64,000 nucleotides of DNA from Xanthomonas cassavae CFBP 4642 (GCF_000454545.1 NZ_CM002139.1:4781759-4845758); one strand, 5' to 3'. Counted from the stretch's first letter, positions 28,809 to 40,127 are shown. Notes: generated by a model not told the origin, from the sequence alone. Numbers and translations are program-made.

Positions 28809-30272
28809 TTAGGCGAGGCCCGCAAACGCGCGCTGGCACCACACCATGATCGGATTCCAAGCGACGCCCAGTGCGAGCAAGGCCAGTGCATTGACGCCCA
28901 GCACGGTGCCCAGCACGCGGTCGTTGTTGGCCGGCAGCGCCTCGCCGACCGGCTCATCAAAGTACATGACCTTGATGACGCGCAGATAGTAGTACGCGCC
29001 GATCACTGCACAGATCACGCCGACCAGGGCCAGCCACAACATATCGCCCCGCACCGCGGCGCCAAGCACGGCCAGCTTGGTCCAGAAGCCGAGGAACGGC
29101 GGGATACCTGCAAGCGAGGCCATGATGCACAGCACCAGGCCGGCCATCCACGGGTTACGCGCGTTGAGTCCCTTGAAGTCGTCGATGTTCTCCGCTTCGA
29201 ACCCATTGCGCGACAACGCGATGATGGCGCCGAACGAAGCGGTGGACATGATGGTGTAGCTCACCGCATAGAACATCGCGGCCGAATAGCCCTCTTCCCC
29301 GCCACCGGCCACGCCCATCAGCAGGAAGCCGATGTGGGAAACCGTCGAGTAGGCCAGCATGCGCTTGAGATTGCTCTGCGCAATGGCCATCAGGTTGCCG
29401 ATCACCAGCGACACTGCCGACAGACCGCCGATCAGCAGGTGCCATTCCGGCGACAACGGCCCCATGCCCACTTCAAGCAAGCGGTACGCCATACCGAATG
29501 CGGCCAGCTTGGGGGCCGAGCTGATGAACAGCGCGATCGGCGCTGGCGCACCCTGGTAGACGTCGGGCAGCCACATATGGAACGGCGCGGCGCCCAGCTT
29601 GAAGGCCACGCCGGCAATCATGAAGATGGTGCCGGTCAGCAGCAGCGTGCGCTCGCCCGAGCCTTCGATGGCATCGTGGATGCCGGCCAGACTCAGGGTG
29701 CCGGTAGCGCCGTAGACCAGCGACATGCCGTACAGCAGCAGGCCAGACGCCAGCGAACCCAGCACGAAATACTTCATCGCCGCTTCGGTCGCCAACCCGT
29801 TGTCGCGGTTGGATGCAACCAGCGCATACGAACACAGCGCCAGCAACTCCAGACCCAGGTAGACCATCAGCAAGCTGCCGGCCGAGGCCAGCAACATCAT
29901 GCCGGCGGTAGCGAACAGCACCAGTACCGGGATCTCGCCCTGATAGAGATTGCGCTCGCGCAGGTAGGTCCAGCCATAGATCAGGCTCAGTCCGCTGACG
30001 AGCACGATGACGGTCTTCATCACGTCGGCGGCGGTATCGCGCAAGAACATGCCGCTGAAGATCTCGCCCTGCCCGCCTGTTCCGGTCGCAAGCAACGCCA
30101 GCACCACGGCCAGGACGGCGACGGAGAACAGGTGGGTCCAGACCTTGTTGCGCTGGCTCAAGAACAGGTCGAGCATCAGCAGGGCGAAGGCGCCGCCGAT
30201 CAGCACCAGCTCCGGTACGAGCGGAGCCAGGTCAGCGGCGGTCAACGGCGCGAGCGTTGGCGTGGTCATCAT
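28809..30272 (-). CDS. nuoN: NADH-quinone oxidoreductase subunit N
   Basis: Antiporter-like membrane subunit of complex I, 487 aa, with about 14 hydrophobic helices. The family core is visible: LELLALCSYALVA, GAAPFHMWLPDVYQGAP, SNLKRMLAYSTVSHIG and GIPPFLGFW, including the conserved Lys and the Glu of helix 5. Two ATGs lie in a row (30272 and 30269); AGGA is 4 or 7 bases upstream, so either may be used. Last gene of the nuo operon; no clear terminator was seen before the metY promoter. Confidence 0.96.
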   Translation of the reverse strand: MMTTPTLAPLTAADLAPLVPELVLIGGAFALLMLDLFLSQRNKVWTHLFSVAVLAVVLALLATGTGGQGEIFSGMFLRDTAADVMKTVIVLVSGLSLIYGWTYLRERNLYQGEIPVLVLFATAGMMLLASAGSLLMVYLGLELLALCSYALVASNRDNGLATEAAMKYFVLGSLASGLLLYGMSLVYGATGTLSLAGIHDAIEGSGERTLLLTGTIFMIAGVAFKLGAAPFHMWLPDVYQGAPAPIALFISSAPKLAAFGMAYRLLEVGMGPLSPEWHLLIGGLSAVSLVIGNLMAIAQSNLKRMLAYSTVSHIGFLLMGVAGGGEEGYSAAMFYAVSYTIMSTASFGAIIALSRNGFEAENIDDFKGLNARNPWMAGLVLCIMASLAGIPPFLGFWTKLAVLGAAVRGDMLWLALVGVICAVIGAYYYLRVIKVMYFDEPVGEALPANNDRVLGTVLGVNALALLALGVAWNPIMVWCQRAFAGLA

Positions 30273-30304
30273 CAAATCCTGAATTCAAAACGGACGGCAA
30301 GCCG

Positions 30305-31807
30305 TTAGAGCTTGGTCGCAGCAATCTGGGTCGCCAGCTTGGCGATCGACGGTTCCATCAGATCGGTCAGCGGCTTCGGATACAGGCCCAGGGCCAGTAC
30401 GCCAGCGGCGAACACCCCCAGCACGAAGGCCTCGCGACCGTTGATGTCCTTCAGCTCGGCCACATGCGCATTGGCCACTTCGCCGAAGAACACGCGCTTG
30501 TACAGCCACAGCGTATAGGCAGCAGTGATCACCAGCGTGGTGGCGGCGGCAAAGGCGACTAACGGATGCTTCTGGAAGCTGGCCAGGATCACCATGAACT
30601 CGCCCACGAAACCGCTGGTACCCGGCAAGCCGGCGTTGGCCATGAAGAACAGCATGGCGAAGGTGGCGAACCACGGCATCACGTTGACCACACCGCCGTA
30701 ATCGGCGATGCGACGGGTGTGCATGCGGTCGTACAGCACGCCGATGCAGGAGAACATCGCGCCGGAGACGAAACCATGCGAGATCATCTGCACCATCGCA
30801 CCCTGCAGGCCCAGGCGCGCAGCATCGATGCTGCCGTAGTCGCGCACCAGGGTGAAGGCGATGAAGGTGCCCAGGGTGACGAAGCCCATGTGCGCAATGG
30901 ACGAATAGGCCACCAGCTTCTTCATGTCGTCCTGGACCAACGCCACCAGGCCGACGTAGATCACCGCGATCAGCGAGAGCGTAATGACCAGCCAGGCGAA
31001 ATCATGGCTGGCATCCGGCACGATCGGCAGGTTGAAGCGCAGGAAGCCGTAGCCACCGATCTTCAGCGCGATCGCAGCCAGGATCACCGAACCGGCCGTC
31101 GGCGCTTCCACATGCGCGTCCGGCAGCCAGGTGTGCACCGGGAACATCGGCACCTTGACCGCGAACGCGATCAGGAACGCGAAGAAGATCCAGGTCTGTT
31201 CCTTGGCGGTCAGCTGCAGTGCGTACAGGTCGGCCAGCTGGAAGCTGCCACCCTTCAGGTACAGGTAGACCAGGCCCACCAGCATCAGCACCGAGCCGAG
31301 GAAGGTGTAGAGGAAGAACTTCATCGCCGCGTAGATGCGCCGCGGGCCACCCCAGACGCCGATGATCAGGAACATCGGGATCAGCATGGCTTCGAAGAAC
31401 ACGTAAAACAGCATCGCGTCGGTCGCAGCGAAGATACCGACAGTGACCCCTTCCAGGATCAGGAACGCGGCCACGTACTGATTGACGCGCTTGTCGATCG
31501 AGCGCCAGGCGCCGATCAACGCCAGCACCGTCACCAGCGTGGTCAGCACGATCAACGCAACCGCGATGCCGTCCACGCCCAGGTTGTAGCCGATGTTGTA
31601 GGCCGGAATCCAGGCATGCAGTTCGATGAACTGCATCGCGCCGTTGGCGGTGTCGTAGCCCAGCAGCGGCAGACTCAGCACAAAGGTCGCCACCGACACC
31701 GCCAACGCTGCCCAGCGGGCAGTCTCGGCGTTGCGCAACGCAAGGATCAGGGCGCCACCGATAATCGGCAGCCAGATCAAGATAGACAGTAAAGGCCAGT
31801 TCGACAC
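30305..31807 (-). CDS. nuoM: NADH-quinone oxidoreductase subunit M
   Basis: Proton-pumping antiporter-like subunit of 500 aa with about 14 hydrophobic segments. Motifs: FYVFFEAMLIPMFLIIGVWG (helix 5 Glu), VKVPMFPVHTWLPDAHVEAP and DDMKKLVAYSSIAHMG. It starts with GTG at 31807, since no ATG is near. It lies between nuoL (20 bases upstream) and nuoN (32 bases downstream). Confidence 0.97.
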   Translation of the reverse strand: MSNWPLLSILIWLPIIGGALILALRNAETARWAALAVSVATFVLSLPLLGYDTANGAMQFIELHAWIPAYNIGYNLGVDGIAVALIVLTTLVTVLALIGAWRSIDKRVNQYVAAFLILEGVTVGIFAATDAMLFYVFFEAMLIPMFLIIGVWGGPRRIYAAMKFFLYTFLGSVLMLVGLVYLYLKGGSFQLADLYALQLTAKEQTWIFFAFLIAFAVKVPMFPVHTWLPDAHVEAPTAGSVILAAIALKIGGYGFLRFNLPIVPDASHDFAWLVITLSLIAVIYVGLVALVQDDMKKLVAYSSIAHMGFVTLGTFIAFTLVRDYGSIDAARLGLQGAMVQMISHGFVSGAMFSCIGVLYDRMHTRRIADYGGVVNVMPWFATFAMLFFMANAGLPGTSGFVGEFMVILASFQKHPLVAFAAATTLVITAAYTLWLYKRVFFGEVANAHVAELKDINGREAFVLGVFAAGVLALGLYPKPLTDLMEPSIAKLATQIAATKL

Positions 31808-31827
31808 GTTTTCTTATTCCGTACAGG

Positions 31828-34002
31828 TCAACGCCAGAAATGCATCAGTACCGCCAACAAGGCGATCAAACCGATGATCATTGCGAAGGCGTAGTGATAG
31901 AGGAAACCGGATTGCGTGCGACGCAGCAGATTTGCAGCCAGGTCGATCAGTCGGGCAGAACCATTGACGACCGCACCGTCGACCACATGGGTATCGACTG
32001 CACGTGACGCCTTGCCAAGGACAACGCCGCCACCGGCGAAGCCATTGATCCAGAGCTTGTCGAAGCCGTACTTGTTTTCCAGCAGCCACACGATGGGCGC
32101 GAAGGCCTTGCGCGACTTGGTGGCCAGCTCCGGCTTCCACAGGTAGAACAGCGCGGCGAGCAACAGGCCGGCAACGGTCAGGAAGAACGGTGCCGCCATC
32201 ATGCCGTGCAGTGCGAACGCGACCGGGCCATGGAATTCTTCGGCCAGGGCGCCGACGGTATCGCGCGCCGGGTCGTAGAAATCGACGATGCCGGTGAAGA
32301 ACGAGACCGCCTGGCCCTGCAGCGCATGCGCGGCGTGGTGGCCCTGCCAGTCGGTGCCGAACAGCATCGGACCGATGGTGAAGAAACCGATCGCCACCGA
32401 CGGAATCGCCAGCAGGATCAACGGCAGCGTGACCACCCACTTGGACTCGTGCGGCTCGTGCACACCGTGGTGGCCATGACCGTGGTCGTCGTGGCCGTGC
32501 GCATCGTGTGAATGTACGTCGTGCGCATGACTGTCGTGCGCGTGGACCTGCGCCCCGGCATCGGTGTGCGCACTGTCGTGGTGTGCATGCGCGTCGTGCG
32601 CATGCGCATCGCGGAAGCGTTCCTTGCCGTGGAAGGTCAGGAACAGCAGACGGAAGCTGTAGAAGCTGGTCACCAACACGCCGCCGAGCACCGCCCAGTA
32701 GCCATAGGTCGCCACCCAGCTGTGCGATTCGTGCGCATGGTGCGCAGCCGCCTCGATGATGGTGTCCTTCGAGTAGAAGCCGGAGAAGAACGGCGTACCG
32801 ACCAGGGCCAGGGTACCGATCACACTGGTCCAGTAGGTCACCTTCATGTACTTGCGCAGGCCGCCCATCTTGCGCATGTCCTGCTCGTGGTGCATGCCGA
32901 TGATGACCGAACCGGCCGCCAGGAACAGCAGCGCCTTGAAGAAGGCGTGGGTCATCAGATGGAACACCGCCGCCGAATAGGCCGACACGCCCAGCGCCAC
33001 GGTCATGTAGCCCAGCTGCGACAGCGTGGAATACGCCACCACGCGCTTGATATCGTTCTGCACGATGCCGATCAGGCCGGTGAAGAAGGCCGTGGTCGCA
33101 CCGATGAACAAGATGAAGTTCAGCGCGGTTTCCGACAGCTCGAACAGCGGCGACATGCGCGCCACCATGAAGATGCCGGCGGTCACCATCGTTGCGGCAT
33201 GGATCAGCGCCGAGATCGGCGTCGGGCCTTCCATCGAGTCCGGCAGCCACACATGTAACGGTACCTGCGCCGACTTACCCATCGCACCGATGAACAGGCA
33301 GATGCAGATCAGCGTCATCACGCTCCATTCGTGACCGGCAAACAGCTGCACCTTGGCACCGGCCATGGTGGTCGCGTTGGCAAACACGGTGGAGTAATCC
33401 AGCGAGCCGAACCACAGCAGCACGCCGGCAATACCGAGAATGAAACCGAAGTCGCCGACGCGATTGACCAGGAACGCCTTCATGTTGGCGAATACCGCAG
33501 TCGGGCGCTTGAACCAGAAACCGATCAGCAGGTACGACACCAGGCCCACCGCTTCCCAGCCGAAGAACAGCTGCAGGAAGTTGTTGCTCATCACCAGCGT
33601 GAGCATGGAGAAGGTGAACAACGAGATATAGCTGAAGAAGCGCTGGTAGCCCGGATCTTCTTCCATGTAGCCGATGGTGTAGATGTGCACCAGCAACGAC
33701 ACGAAGGTCACCACCACCATCATCATCGCGGTCAAGCGATCGACCATGAAACCGACGTGTGCCGAGTAGCTGCCGACGTCGAAGAAGGTGTACAGGTTCT
33801 GGTTGAACGGGCTGGCGCCCTGCTCCACCAGTTGGTACAGCGTCAGGCACGACAGCACACAGCTGACCGCAACGCCGAGGATGGTGACGTACTGCGCGCC
33901 CTTGCGCCCCACCTGACGACCGAACAGGCCGGCGATGATGCTGCCGACCAGCGGTGCGAGCACCACTGCGATCAGCAGACTCTTGGAGAGAGTGATTTCC
34001 AT
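31828..34002 (-). CDS. nuoL: NADH-quinone oxidoreductase subunit L with His-rich insertion
   Basis: Largest antiporter-like subunit of complex I, 724 aa against 613 in E. coli. Core motifs: YMEEDPGYQRFF, LFFGWEAVGLVSYLLIGFW (Glu of helix 5), KSAQVPLHVWLPDSMEGPTP and NDIKRVVAYSTLSQLGYM. Residues 465-519 form a hydrophilic insertion with 20 His, many as Ala-His or Asp-His pairs, before the C-terminal helices. A long amphipathic arm region and TM16-like end follow. The insertion may bind divalent metal; no role for it is known from the family. Confidence 0.96.
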   Translation of the reverse strand: MEITLSKSLLIAVVLAPLVGSIIAGLFGRQVGRKGAQYVTILGVAVSCVLSCLTLYQLVEQGASPFNQNLYTFFDVGSYSAHVGFMVDRLTAMMMVVVTFVSLLVHIYTIGYMEEDPGYQRFFSYISLFTFSMLTLVMSNNFLQLFFGWEAVGLVSYLLIGFWFKRPTAVFANMKAFLVNRVGDFGFILGIAGVLLWFGSLDYSTVFANATTMAGAKVQLFAGHEWSVMTLICICLFIGAMGKSAQVPLHVWLPDSMEGPTPISALIHAATMVTAGIFMVARMSPLFELSETALNFILFIGATTAFFTGLIGIVQNDIKRVVAYSTLSQLGYMTVALGVSAYSAAVFHLMTHAFFKALLFLAAGSVIIGMHHEQDMRKMGGLRKYMKVTYWTSVIGTLALVGTPFFSGFYSKDTIIEAAAHHAHESHSWVATYGYWAVLGGVLVTSFYSFRLLFLTFHGKERFRDAHAHDAHAHHDSAHTDAGAQVHAHDSHAHDVHSHDAHGHDDHGHGHHGVHEPHESKWVVTLPLILLAIPSVAIGFFTIGPMLFGTDWQGHHAAHALQGQAVSFFTGIVDFYDPARDTVGALAEEFHGPVAFALHGMMAAPFFLTVAGLLLAALFYLWKPELATKSRKAFAPIVWLLENKYGFDKLWINGFAGGGVVLGKASRAVDTHVVDGAVVNGSARLIDLAANLLRRTQSGFLYHYAFAMIIGLIALLAVLMHFWR

Positions 34003-34009
34003 CTACAGG

Positions 34010-34315
34010 TCAGCCCTTCAACGTATCGACTTCGGCCACATTGATCGTGCGGCGTGTGCGGAACAGAGTCACCAGGATCGCAAGGCCGATCGCAGCCTCC
34101 GCGGCGGCGACGGTCAGGATGAAGAACACGAACAACTGACCGGCGGTGTCGCCAAGCTCGCGCGAAAACGCAATGAAGTTGACGTTGACCGACAGCAGCA
34201 TCAACTCGATCGACATCAGCAACACGATGACGTTCTTGCGGTTGAGGAAGATGCCGGCCAGGGAGATGCAGAACAGCACCGCGCCCAGTCCAAGCAGGTG
34301 GCCCAAGGTAATCAA
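34010..34315 (-). CDS. nuoK: NADH-quinone oxidoreductase subunit K
   Basis: Membrane subunit of 101 aa with three helices. Conserved [20 protein letters not shown] and [14 protein letters not shown] carry the two membrane Glu residues of the proton path. It starts with TTG at 34315, overlapping the nuoJ stop by four bases (TTGA), with a strong AGGAGG seven bases upstream. That Shine-Dalgarno supports the unusual start. Confidence 0.96.
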
Positions 34316-34971
34316 GACTTTGCCTCCTGTCCGTCGGCCGCGTCGCCCTGCGGTGCGACCTGTACCGGCGTTTCAACCGTCATTTTGACCATGCGAAGTC
34401 GATCGCCAGCCTTGACCCGCGACTGCTCGGACGCATTCTGCATCTTGATGCCGGTGCGCTTGCGCAGGGTCAGCATCACCGCCGCCACCACCGCCACGGT
34501 CAGGATCACTGCGGCAAATTCGAACGGCAGCAAGAATTCGGTGTACAGGCTCTTGGCCAGCCAGGTCAGGTTCGAGCTGTCTGCGGCTTGTGCCGCTGCG
34601 TTGTCTGCCGGGAACGGCGTGACGCTGCGCGCCTTGACACCGATCAAGGTGACCATCTGCGCCAGCATCGCCACGGCGACGATGACGCCGAGCGGCATGT
34701 ACTTGACCCAGCCCTCGCGCAGGCGACTGGTGTCGATGTCGAGCATCATCACCACGAACAGGAACAGCACCATCACCGCGCCGACGTAGACGAGCACCAG
34801 CGTGACGCCGAGGAACTCGGCGCCGACCAGCAACCAGATGCAGGCCATCGAGAAGAAGGTGAGGATCAGGCACAACACGGCGTACACCGGGTTGCGCACG
34901 CTGATCACCGCACCGGCGGAAACGACCGCGACGGCGGAGAAGGCGTAGAAAGCAATAGTGACCCAGTCCAT
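34312..34971 (-). CDS. nuoJ: NADH-quinone oxidoreductase subunit J
   Basis: Membrane subunit of 219 aa with five helices. The family core [19 protein letters not shown] and [25 protein letters not shown] is present, including the glycine-rich pi-bulge helix 3. A soluble C-terminal extension of about 40 residues ([16 protein letters not shown] onward) is not in the family core. ATGs at 34974 and 34971; the second has the better spacing from GAGG and is used. Confidence 0.95.
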
Positions 34972-34978
34972 CATGACC

Positions 34979-35467
34979 TCAACGGAAGGCGGCATCGGCA
35001 GCGCGACGCTCGGCGATCTCGGCTTCGAGCCGGTCTCCGATCGCCAGCAGCTGCGGCTTGTTGACAATGTTCTCGCCACGCTTCTCGAAGTGGTACTCGA
35101 GGATGTGCGTCTCGACGATCGAGTCCACCGGGCAGCTTTCTTCGCAGAAGCCGCAGAAGATGCACTTGAACAGGTCGATGTCGTAACGCGTGGTGCGGCG
35201 GGTGCCGTCCTCGCGCTTGGCCGAGTCGATGGTGATCGCCAGCGCCGGGCATACCGCTTCGCACAGCTTGCAGGCAATGCAGCGCTCTTCGCCGTTGGGA
35301 TAGCGGCGCAGGGCGTGCAAGCCACGGAAACGCGGCGACTGCGGGAACTTCTCCATCGGGTACAGCACGGTGTACTTGGGCTTGAACGTGTATTTCAACG
35401 TCAGCCACAAACCGCCGAGCAGTTCGAGCAGCAGCAGGCTCTTGAAGTAATGGGTGATCTTGTTCAT
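34979..35467 (-). CDS. nuoI: NADH-quinone oxidoreductase subunit I
   Basis: Peripheral-arm ferredoxin-type subunit of 162 aa with two [4Fe-4S] motifs, [12 protein letters not shown] and [12 protein letters not shown] (clusters N6a and N6b). These pass electrons from NuoG towards NuoB. The hydrophobic N-terminal helix ([15 protein letters not shown]) anchors it near NuoH. It starts three bases after the nuoH stop. Confidence 0.98.
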   Translation of the reverse strand: MNKITHYFKSLLLLELLGGLWLTLKYTFKPKYTVLYPMEKFPQSPRFRGLHALRRYPNGEERCIACKLCEAVCPALAITIDSAKREDGTRRTTRYDIDLFKCIFCGFCEESCPVDSIVETHILEYHFEKRGENIVNKPQLLAIGDRLEAEIAERRAADAAFR

Positions 35468-35470
35468 CAG

Positions 35471-36562
35471 TTACACGCCCTTCTGGATCACGCCGTAAAA
35501 CACCATCAATGCCGTCACTGCGATCCATACGATCGTGAGCGGAATGAACACCTTCCAGCCCAGACGCATGATCTGGTCGTAGCGGTAGCGCGGGAAGCTG
35601 GCGCGGAACCAGATGTAGGCGCTGGCGAAGAAGAACACCTTCATCAGCAGCCACGGCCAACCGCCCTTCCACAGCCAGTCGATCCACGGCGAGATATCCG
35701 CATTGACCCAGCCCTGGATCGGGCTCAACCAACCGCCGAGGAAGAAGATCGAGATCAGGAAGCTGACCAGGATCATGTTGGCGTATTCGGCCAGGAAGAA
35801 CAGCGCGAACGCGCCGCCCGAGTATTCCACCATGTGGCCGGCAACGATTTCCGATTCGCCTTCCACCACGTCGAACGGCGCGCGGTTGGTTTCGGCAACG
35901 CCGGAGACCCAGTACACGATGAACAACGGGAACAGCGGAATCAGGAACCAGTCGAAAAAGCCCGAATTGCCGCCCTGTGCCAGCACGATCTGGCTCAGAT
36001 TGACGCTACCCGAGGCGATCATCACGCCAACCAGCGCAAAGCCCATCGCGATTTCGTAGCTGACCACCTGCGCGGCCGAGCGCATCGCACCCAGGAAGGC
36101 GTACTTGGAGTTGGATGCCCAGCCCGCCAGGATGATGCCGTACACGCCCAGCGAGGTCATCGCCAGCAGATACAGCAGACCCACGTTTGCATTGGACAAC
36201 ACCAGCTGCGCATCGAACGGCACCACCGACCAGGCGGCGAAGGCCGGCGCCAGCGTCAGCAGCGGCGCGATGATGAACATCGCCTTGTGCGAGCTGGCCG
36301 GCTGCAGGATCTCCTTGAACAGGAGCTTGAAGACGTCGGCGAAGGCCTGGAAGATGCCCATGCCCACATACATGGGCCCGTGGCGCACGTGCATCCAGCC
36401 GATCAACTTGCGCTCCCACACCACGTAGAAGGCCACCGATACGATCACCGGCACGGCGATCAGCAGGATCTTCAGCACGGCCCAGAGCACCACGCCACCG
36501 TCGCCCAGCCCAAGGAACCATTGATGGAGGGGATCGACCACGTTCAACAGCAATTCGTTCAT
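35471..36562 (-). CDS. nuoH: NADH-quinone oxidoreductase subunit H
   Basis: Quinone-site membrane subunit of 363 aa with about eight helices. Motifs: [25 protein letters not shown] (conserved first loop), [20 protein letters not shown] (the acidic loop that contacts the quinone chamber) and [18 protein letters not shown]. Start at 36562, overlapping the nuoG stop by four bases (ATGA). Confidence 0.98.
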   Translation of the reverse strand: MNELLLNVVDPLHQWFLGLGDGGVVLWAVLKILLIAVPVIVSVAFYVVWERKLIGWMHVRHGPMYVGMGIFQAFADVFKLLFKEILQPASSHKAMFIIAPLLTLAPAFAAWSVVPFDAQLVLSNANVGLLYLLAMTSLGVYGIILAGWASNSKYAFLGAMRSAAQVVSYEIAMGFALVGVMIASGSVNLSQIVLAQGGNSGFFDWFLIPLFPLFIVYWVSGVAETNRAPFDVVEGESEIVAGHMVEYSGGAFALFFLAEYANMILVSFLISIFFLGGWLSPIQGWVNADISPWIDWLWKGGWPWLLMKVFFFASAYIWFRASFPRYRYDQIMRLGWKVFIPLTIVWIAVTALMVFYGVIQKGV

Positions 36563-38793
36563 GCAGCCACCACCGTTACACGACCGGCACCGAGCGGCGC
36601 GGTTGCGCCATGGCCGGATTCGATCCACACCGTGCCCGGTGCGACGCGCTTGTCCAGCACCACCGGCAACGTCGCCTTACCCGCGTCGGTGCCTACCTTG
36701 ACCATCTGCCCTTCGCCGACCTGCAACTGCGCGGCCTGCTCCGGATGCATCGCCACACACGGGGCGATATTGAGCGGGTGCGACTGCAGCGCGGCGGCGC
36801 GGCGCACGACGGCATCGGTGCGATAGATCGCCGCGGTTGCCGCCACTTCCAGACCTGTGCCGGAGACAGCCGGCTGCGCCGAAGCGGCCGGGCTCACCGT
36901 GCGGTTCTGCATGCCGGCACGCAGGCCGACCAGATCGATGAATTCGAAACCGGCCAGACCCAGCTCGCCACCAAGCGCGCGCAGGACGCGCCAACCCTCA
37001 CGCGCTTCGACCGGCAGGCGGCCTGCAGCACGTGCGGTCTGCACGCGACCGTCGAGATTGGTCAGCGAGGCATCGATTTCCGGTAATGCACCGATCGGCA
37101 GAATCACGTCCGCCACATCGCGCGTCGACGCGCAGGCGAACTGGCTGAATGCAACGACCTTGGCACCGGCAAGCGCGGTGCGGGCAGCGGCGGCGTCGGC
37201 AAAATCCAGGCCAGGCTCGATGCCGTACAACACATAGGCCTGACGCGGTTGCGCCAGCATGCCGGCCACATCGCGTGCGGACGGCAGCACACCCTGCGAC
37301 ACCAGGCCCACGGCGTTGGCACCCTGCGGGATGCGGCACAGCGATGCGCCGGTTGCGGCGGCGAAGTCGCGTGCAGCGGCACGCAGCGCTGCAGCCTGCG
37401 GATGATTTTCGGCCAATGCGCCGACCACGATCACCGCGCGTGTCGCACCCTTGACGGCATCACGCAGGGTGGCGTCGTCGAGCGCAGCTGCCAACTGCGA
37501 CGGCGCGACCACGGTGCGGCTGGCCTGGGTGAAGGCGAAATCGAAATCGACCGGATTGACCGAATGGATCTGCGTGCGGTTCTGGATATGCGCCTTGCGC
37601 AACCGCGCATGCAGCAGCGGCAGCTCATGACGCACATTGCTGCCGAACAGCACCACCACATCGGCCTGCTCGATCTCGGCCAGCGGCGTGGCAAACGGCT
37701 CGGCCACTGCCGCGTCGGAGAAGTCGCGGTTCAGCAGACGGTGATCCAGATTGCCGCTGCCCAGCCCTTCGGCCAGACGCGCAAGCAGCGCGCCCTCCTC
37801 GTTCGAGGTGGCCGGATGCACCAGCACACCGAGCTGATCGCCGGCATTGTCGCGCAGGATCTGCGTCGCGGCAGCCAGACCTTCGACCCAGCTCACCTCG
37901 GTCCACTCACCGTTGACCTTCTTCAGCGGCTTGACCGCACGGTCATCCGAATACAGGCCCTGGTGCGAATAACGGTCGCGATCGGACAGCCAGCATTCGT
38001 TGACCGCTTCGTTCTCGCGCGGCACGGTGCGCAGCACTTCGCCGCGACGCACGTGCAGGAACAGGTTCGAGCCCATCGCATCGTGGTAGCCAAGCGACTC
38101 GCGCGCCATCAATTCCCACGGACGTGCGCGGAACTGGAACACCTTGTTGGTCAGCGCGCCCACCGGGCACACGTCGATGACGTTGCCGGAAATTTCGGTG
38201 GTCAGCGGCTTGCCGTCGTAGGTGCCGATCTGCAGGTTTTCGCCGCGATACATGCCGCCCAGCTCGTAGGTGCCGGCGATGTCCGCAGTGAAGCGCACGC
38301 AGCGCGTGCACTGGATGCAGCGGGTCATCTCGGTGGCGATCAGCGGACCGATGTCCTCGTCCGGCACCACGCGCTTGCGCTCGTTGAAGCGGCTCACCGA
38401 GCGGCCGTAGCCGAGCGAGACGTCCTGCAGCTCGCACTCGCCGCCCTGATCGCAGATTGGGCAATCCAGCGGGTGATTGATCAGCAGGAATTCCATCACG
38501 CTGCGCTGGTACTTCAGCGCCTTTTCGCTACGCGTGGTGACCTTCATGCCATCCATCACCGGCGTGGCGCAGGCGGGCGACGGCTTGGGCGACTTTTCGA
38601 CATCGACCAGGCACATGCGGCAATTGGCCGCGATCGGCAGCTTCTCGTGGTAGCAGAAGCGCGGAATCGGGATGCCGGCCTTGTCGGCGGCCTGGATGAT
38701 CATCGAGCCCTTCGGCACCACCAGGGACTGCCCGTCGATCTCGACGGTCACATGGTCCGGTGGCACGTTCGGGTTCACTGGTTGGGCGCTCAT
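36559..38793 (-). CDS. nuoG: NADH-quinone oxidoreductase subunit G
   Basis: Large electron-transfer subunit of 744 aa. The N-terminal region holds the N1b [2Fe-2S] Cys set (FCYHEKL, NCRMC), the His-Cys3 N5 site ([14 protein letters not shown]) and the N4 [4Fe-4S] set ([14 protein letters not shown]). No further CxxC-type motif follows, so the extra N7 cluster of E. coli NuoG is absent. The rest is a molybdopterin-oxidoreductase-like domain without cofactor function. Start at 38793 overlaps the nuoF stop (ATGA). Confidence 0.97.
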   Translation of the reverse strand: MSAQPVNPNVPPDHVTVEIDGQSLVVPKGSMIIQAADKAGIPIPRFCYHEKLPIAANCRMCLVDVEKSPKPSPACATPVMDGMKVTTRSEKALKYQRSVMEFLLINHPLDCPICDQGGECELQDVSLGYGRSVSRFNERKRVVPDEDIGPLIATEMTRCIQCTRCVRFTADIAGTYELGGMYRGENLQIGTYDGKPLTTEISGNVIDVCPVGALTNKVFQFRARPWELMARESLGYHDAMGSNLFLHVRRGEVLRTVPRENEAVNECWLSDRDRYSHQGLYSDDRAVKPLKKVNGEWTEVSWVEGLAAATQILRDNAGDQLGVLVHPATSNEEGALLARLAEGLGSGNLDHRLLNRDFSDAAVAEPFATPLAEIEQADVVVLFGSNVRHELPLLHARLRKAHIQNRTQIHSVNPVDFDFAFTQASRTVVAPSQLAAALDDATLRDAVKGATRAVIVVGALAENHPQAAALRAAARDFAAATGASLCRIPQGANAVGLVSQGVLPSARDVAGMLAQPRQAYVLYGIEPGLDFADAAAARTALAGAKVVAFSQFACASTRDVADVILPIGALPEIDASLTNLDGRVQTARAAGRLPVEAREGWRVLRALGGELGLAGFEFIDLVGLRAGMQNRTVSPAASAQPAVSGTGLEVAATAAIYRTDAVVRRAAALQSHPLNIAPCVAMHPEQAAQLQVGEGQMVKVGTDAGKATLPVVLDKRVAPGTVWIESGHGATAPLGAGRVTVVAA

Positions 38794-40124
38794 GCAGCCA
38801 CTCCGACGTGCGTATCGACGATCGAACGACCGTTGACGATGTAGTATTCGAATTCGTCCCAGAACTGGCGCAGGAAGCCCTGAATCGGCCATGCTGCCGC
38901 TTCACCGAACGCGCAGATGGTGTGGCCTTCGATCTGGCCGGCGACGGTGCGCAGCTGATGCAGGTCTTCCATCGTGGCCTTGCCGGCAACGATGCGCTCC
39001 AGCACGCGGTGCATCCAGCCGGTTCCTTCGCGGCACGGGGTGCACTGGCCGCAGGATTCCTTGTGGAAGAACTGCGAAATGCGGCAAGCGAAACGCACGC
39101 AGCAGACGCTGTCGTCCAGCACCACGATGGCGCCAGAACCCAGACCGGTGCCGAGCGCACGCAAGGTGTCGTAATCCATCTGCAGGCCAGCGACCTGGTC
39201 GGCCTTCAGCACCGGCATCGACACGCCGCCGGGCACCACGCCCTTGAGGGTGCGACCCGGGCGCAGACCGCCGGCCATTTCCAGCAATTCGTCGAAGGTG
39301 GTGCCGAGCGGCACTTCGAAGTTGCCGCCCTTCTGCACGCAACCGGACACCGAGAAAATCTTCGGGCCGCCGTTTTTGGTCTTGCTCAAACCGAGGAACC
39401 ACTCCGGCCCGTTGCGAATGATCGCCGGCACCGACGCATAGGTCTCGGTATTGTTGATGGTGGTCGGCTTGCCGTACAGGCCGAAGTTCGCCGGGAACGG
39501 CGGCTTGTAGCGCGGCTGGCCTTTCTTGCCTTCCAGCGATTCCATCAATGCGGTTTCTTCGCCGCAGATGTAAGCGCCGGCACCCAGCGCACCGTAGATG
39601 TCGATATCCACGCCGCTGCCGAGAATGTTCTTGCCCAACCAACCGTTGGCATAGGCATCAGCCAGTGCCAGCTCGAAGTTTTCGAACGGCTCGTGGTGGA
39701 ATTCGCCACGCAGGTAGTTGTAGCCCACCGTCGAGCCGGTGGCGTAGCAGGCGATCGCCATGCCCTCCACCACCGAATGCGGGTTGTAGCGCAGGATGTC
39801 GCGGTCTTTGCAGGTGCCCGGCTCGGATTCGTCCGAATTGCACAGGATGTACTTCTGCATCGTGCCCTTGGGCATGAACGACCACTTCAACCCGGTCGGA
39901 AAGCCTGCACCACCGCGACCGCGCAGGTTCGACGCCTTGACCATTTCGATGACATCGGCCGGCGGAATCTTTTCTTCCAGGATCTTGCGCAGCGCGGCGT
40001 AGCCACCGGCTTTCAGATAGCTCTCGTACGACCACGGAGTGTCGTAGTGCAGGGTCGTGTAGACGACCTGATGCGGCAACGGCGCCGGACCGACTGGGCC
40101 TGTGGGTGCGTGATGATGTGCCAT
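38790..40124 (-). CDS. nuoF: NADH-quinone oxidoreductase subunit F
   Basis: NADH- and FMN-binding subunit of 444 aa, with the FMN/NADH glycine-rich stretch [30 protein letters not shown] and the N3 [4Fe-4S] motif [12 protein letters not shown]. It oxidises NADH at the tip of the peripheral arm. ATG at 40124, three bases after the nuoE stop. Confidence 0.98.
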   Translation of the reverse strand: MAHHHAPTGPVGPAPLPHQVVYTTLHYDTPWSYESYLKAGGYAALRKILEEKIPPADVIEMVKASNLRGRGGAGFPTGLKWSFMPKGTMQKYILCNSDESEPGTCKDRDILRYNPHSVVEGMAIACYATGSTVGYNYLRGEFHHEPFENFELALADAYANGWLGKNILGSGVDIDIYGALGAGAYICGEETALMESLEGKKGQPRYKPPFPANFGLYGKPTTINNTETYASVPAIIRNGPEWFLGLSKTKNGGPKIFSVSGCVQKGGNFEVPLGTTFDELLEMAGGLRPGRTLKGVVPGGVSMPVLKADQVAGLQMDYDTLRALGTGLGSGAIVVLDDSVCCVRFACRISQFFHKESCGQCTPCREGTGWMHRVLERIVAGKATMEDLHQLRTVAGQIEGHTICAFGEAAAWPIQGFLRQFWDEFEYYIVNGRSIVDTHVGVAA

Positions 40125-40127
40125 GTC

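Noticed and set aside
32412..32623. Low-complexity DNA in nuoL as a tandem repeat insertion element
   Set aside because: It stays in frame with nuoL and codes a His-rich loop; treated as part of the protein.
35471..36628. Longer nuoH reading frame starting inside nuoG
   Set aside because: Upstream residues are not family-like; the ATG at 36562 overlaps the nuoG stop by four bases and fits NuoH.
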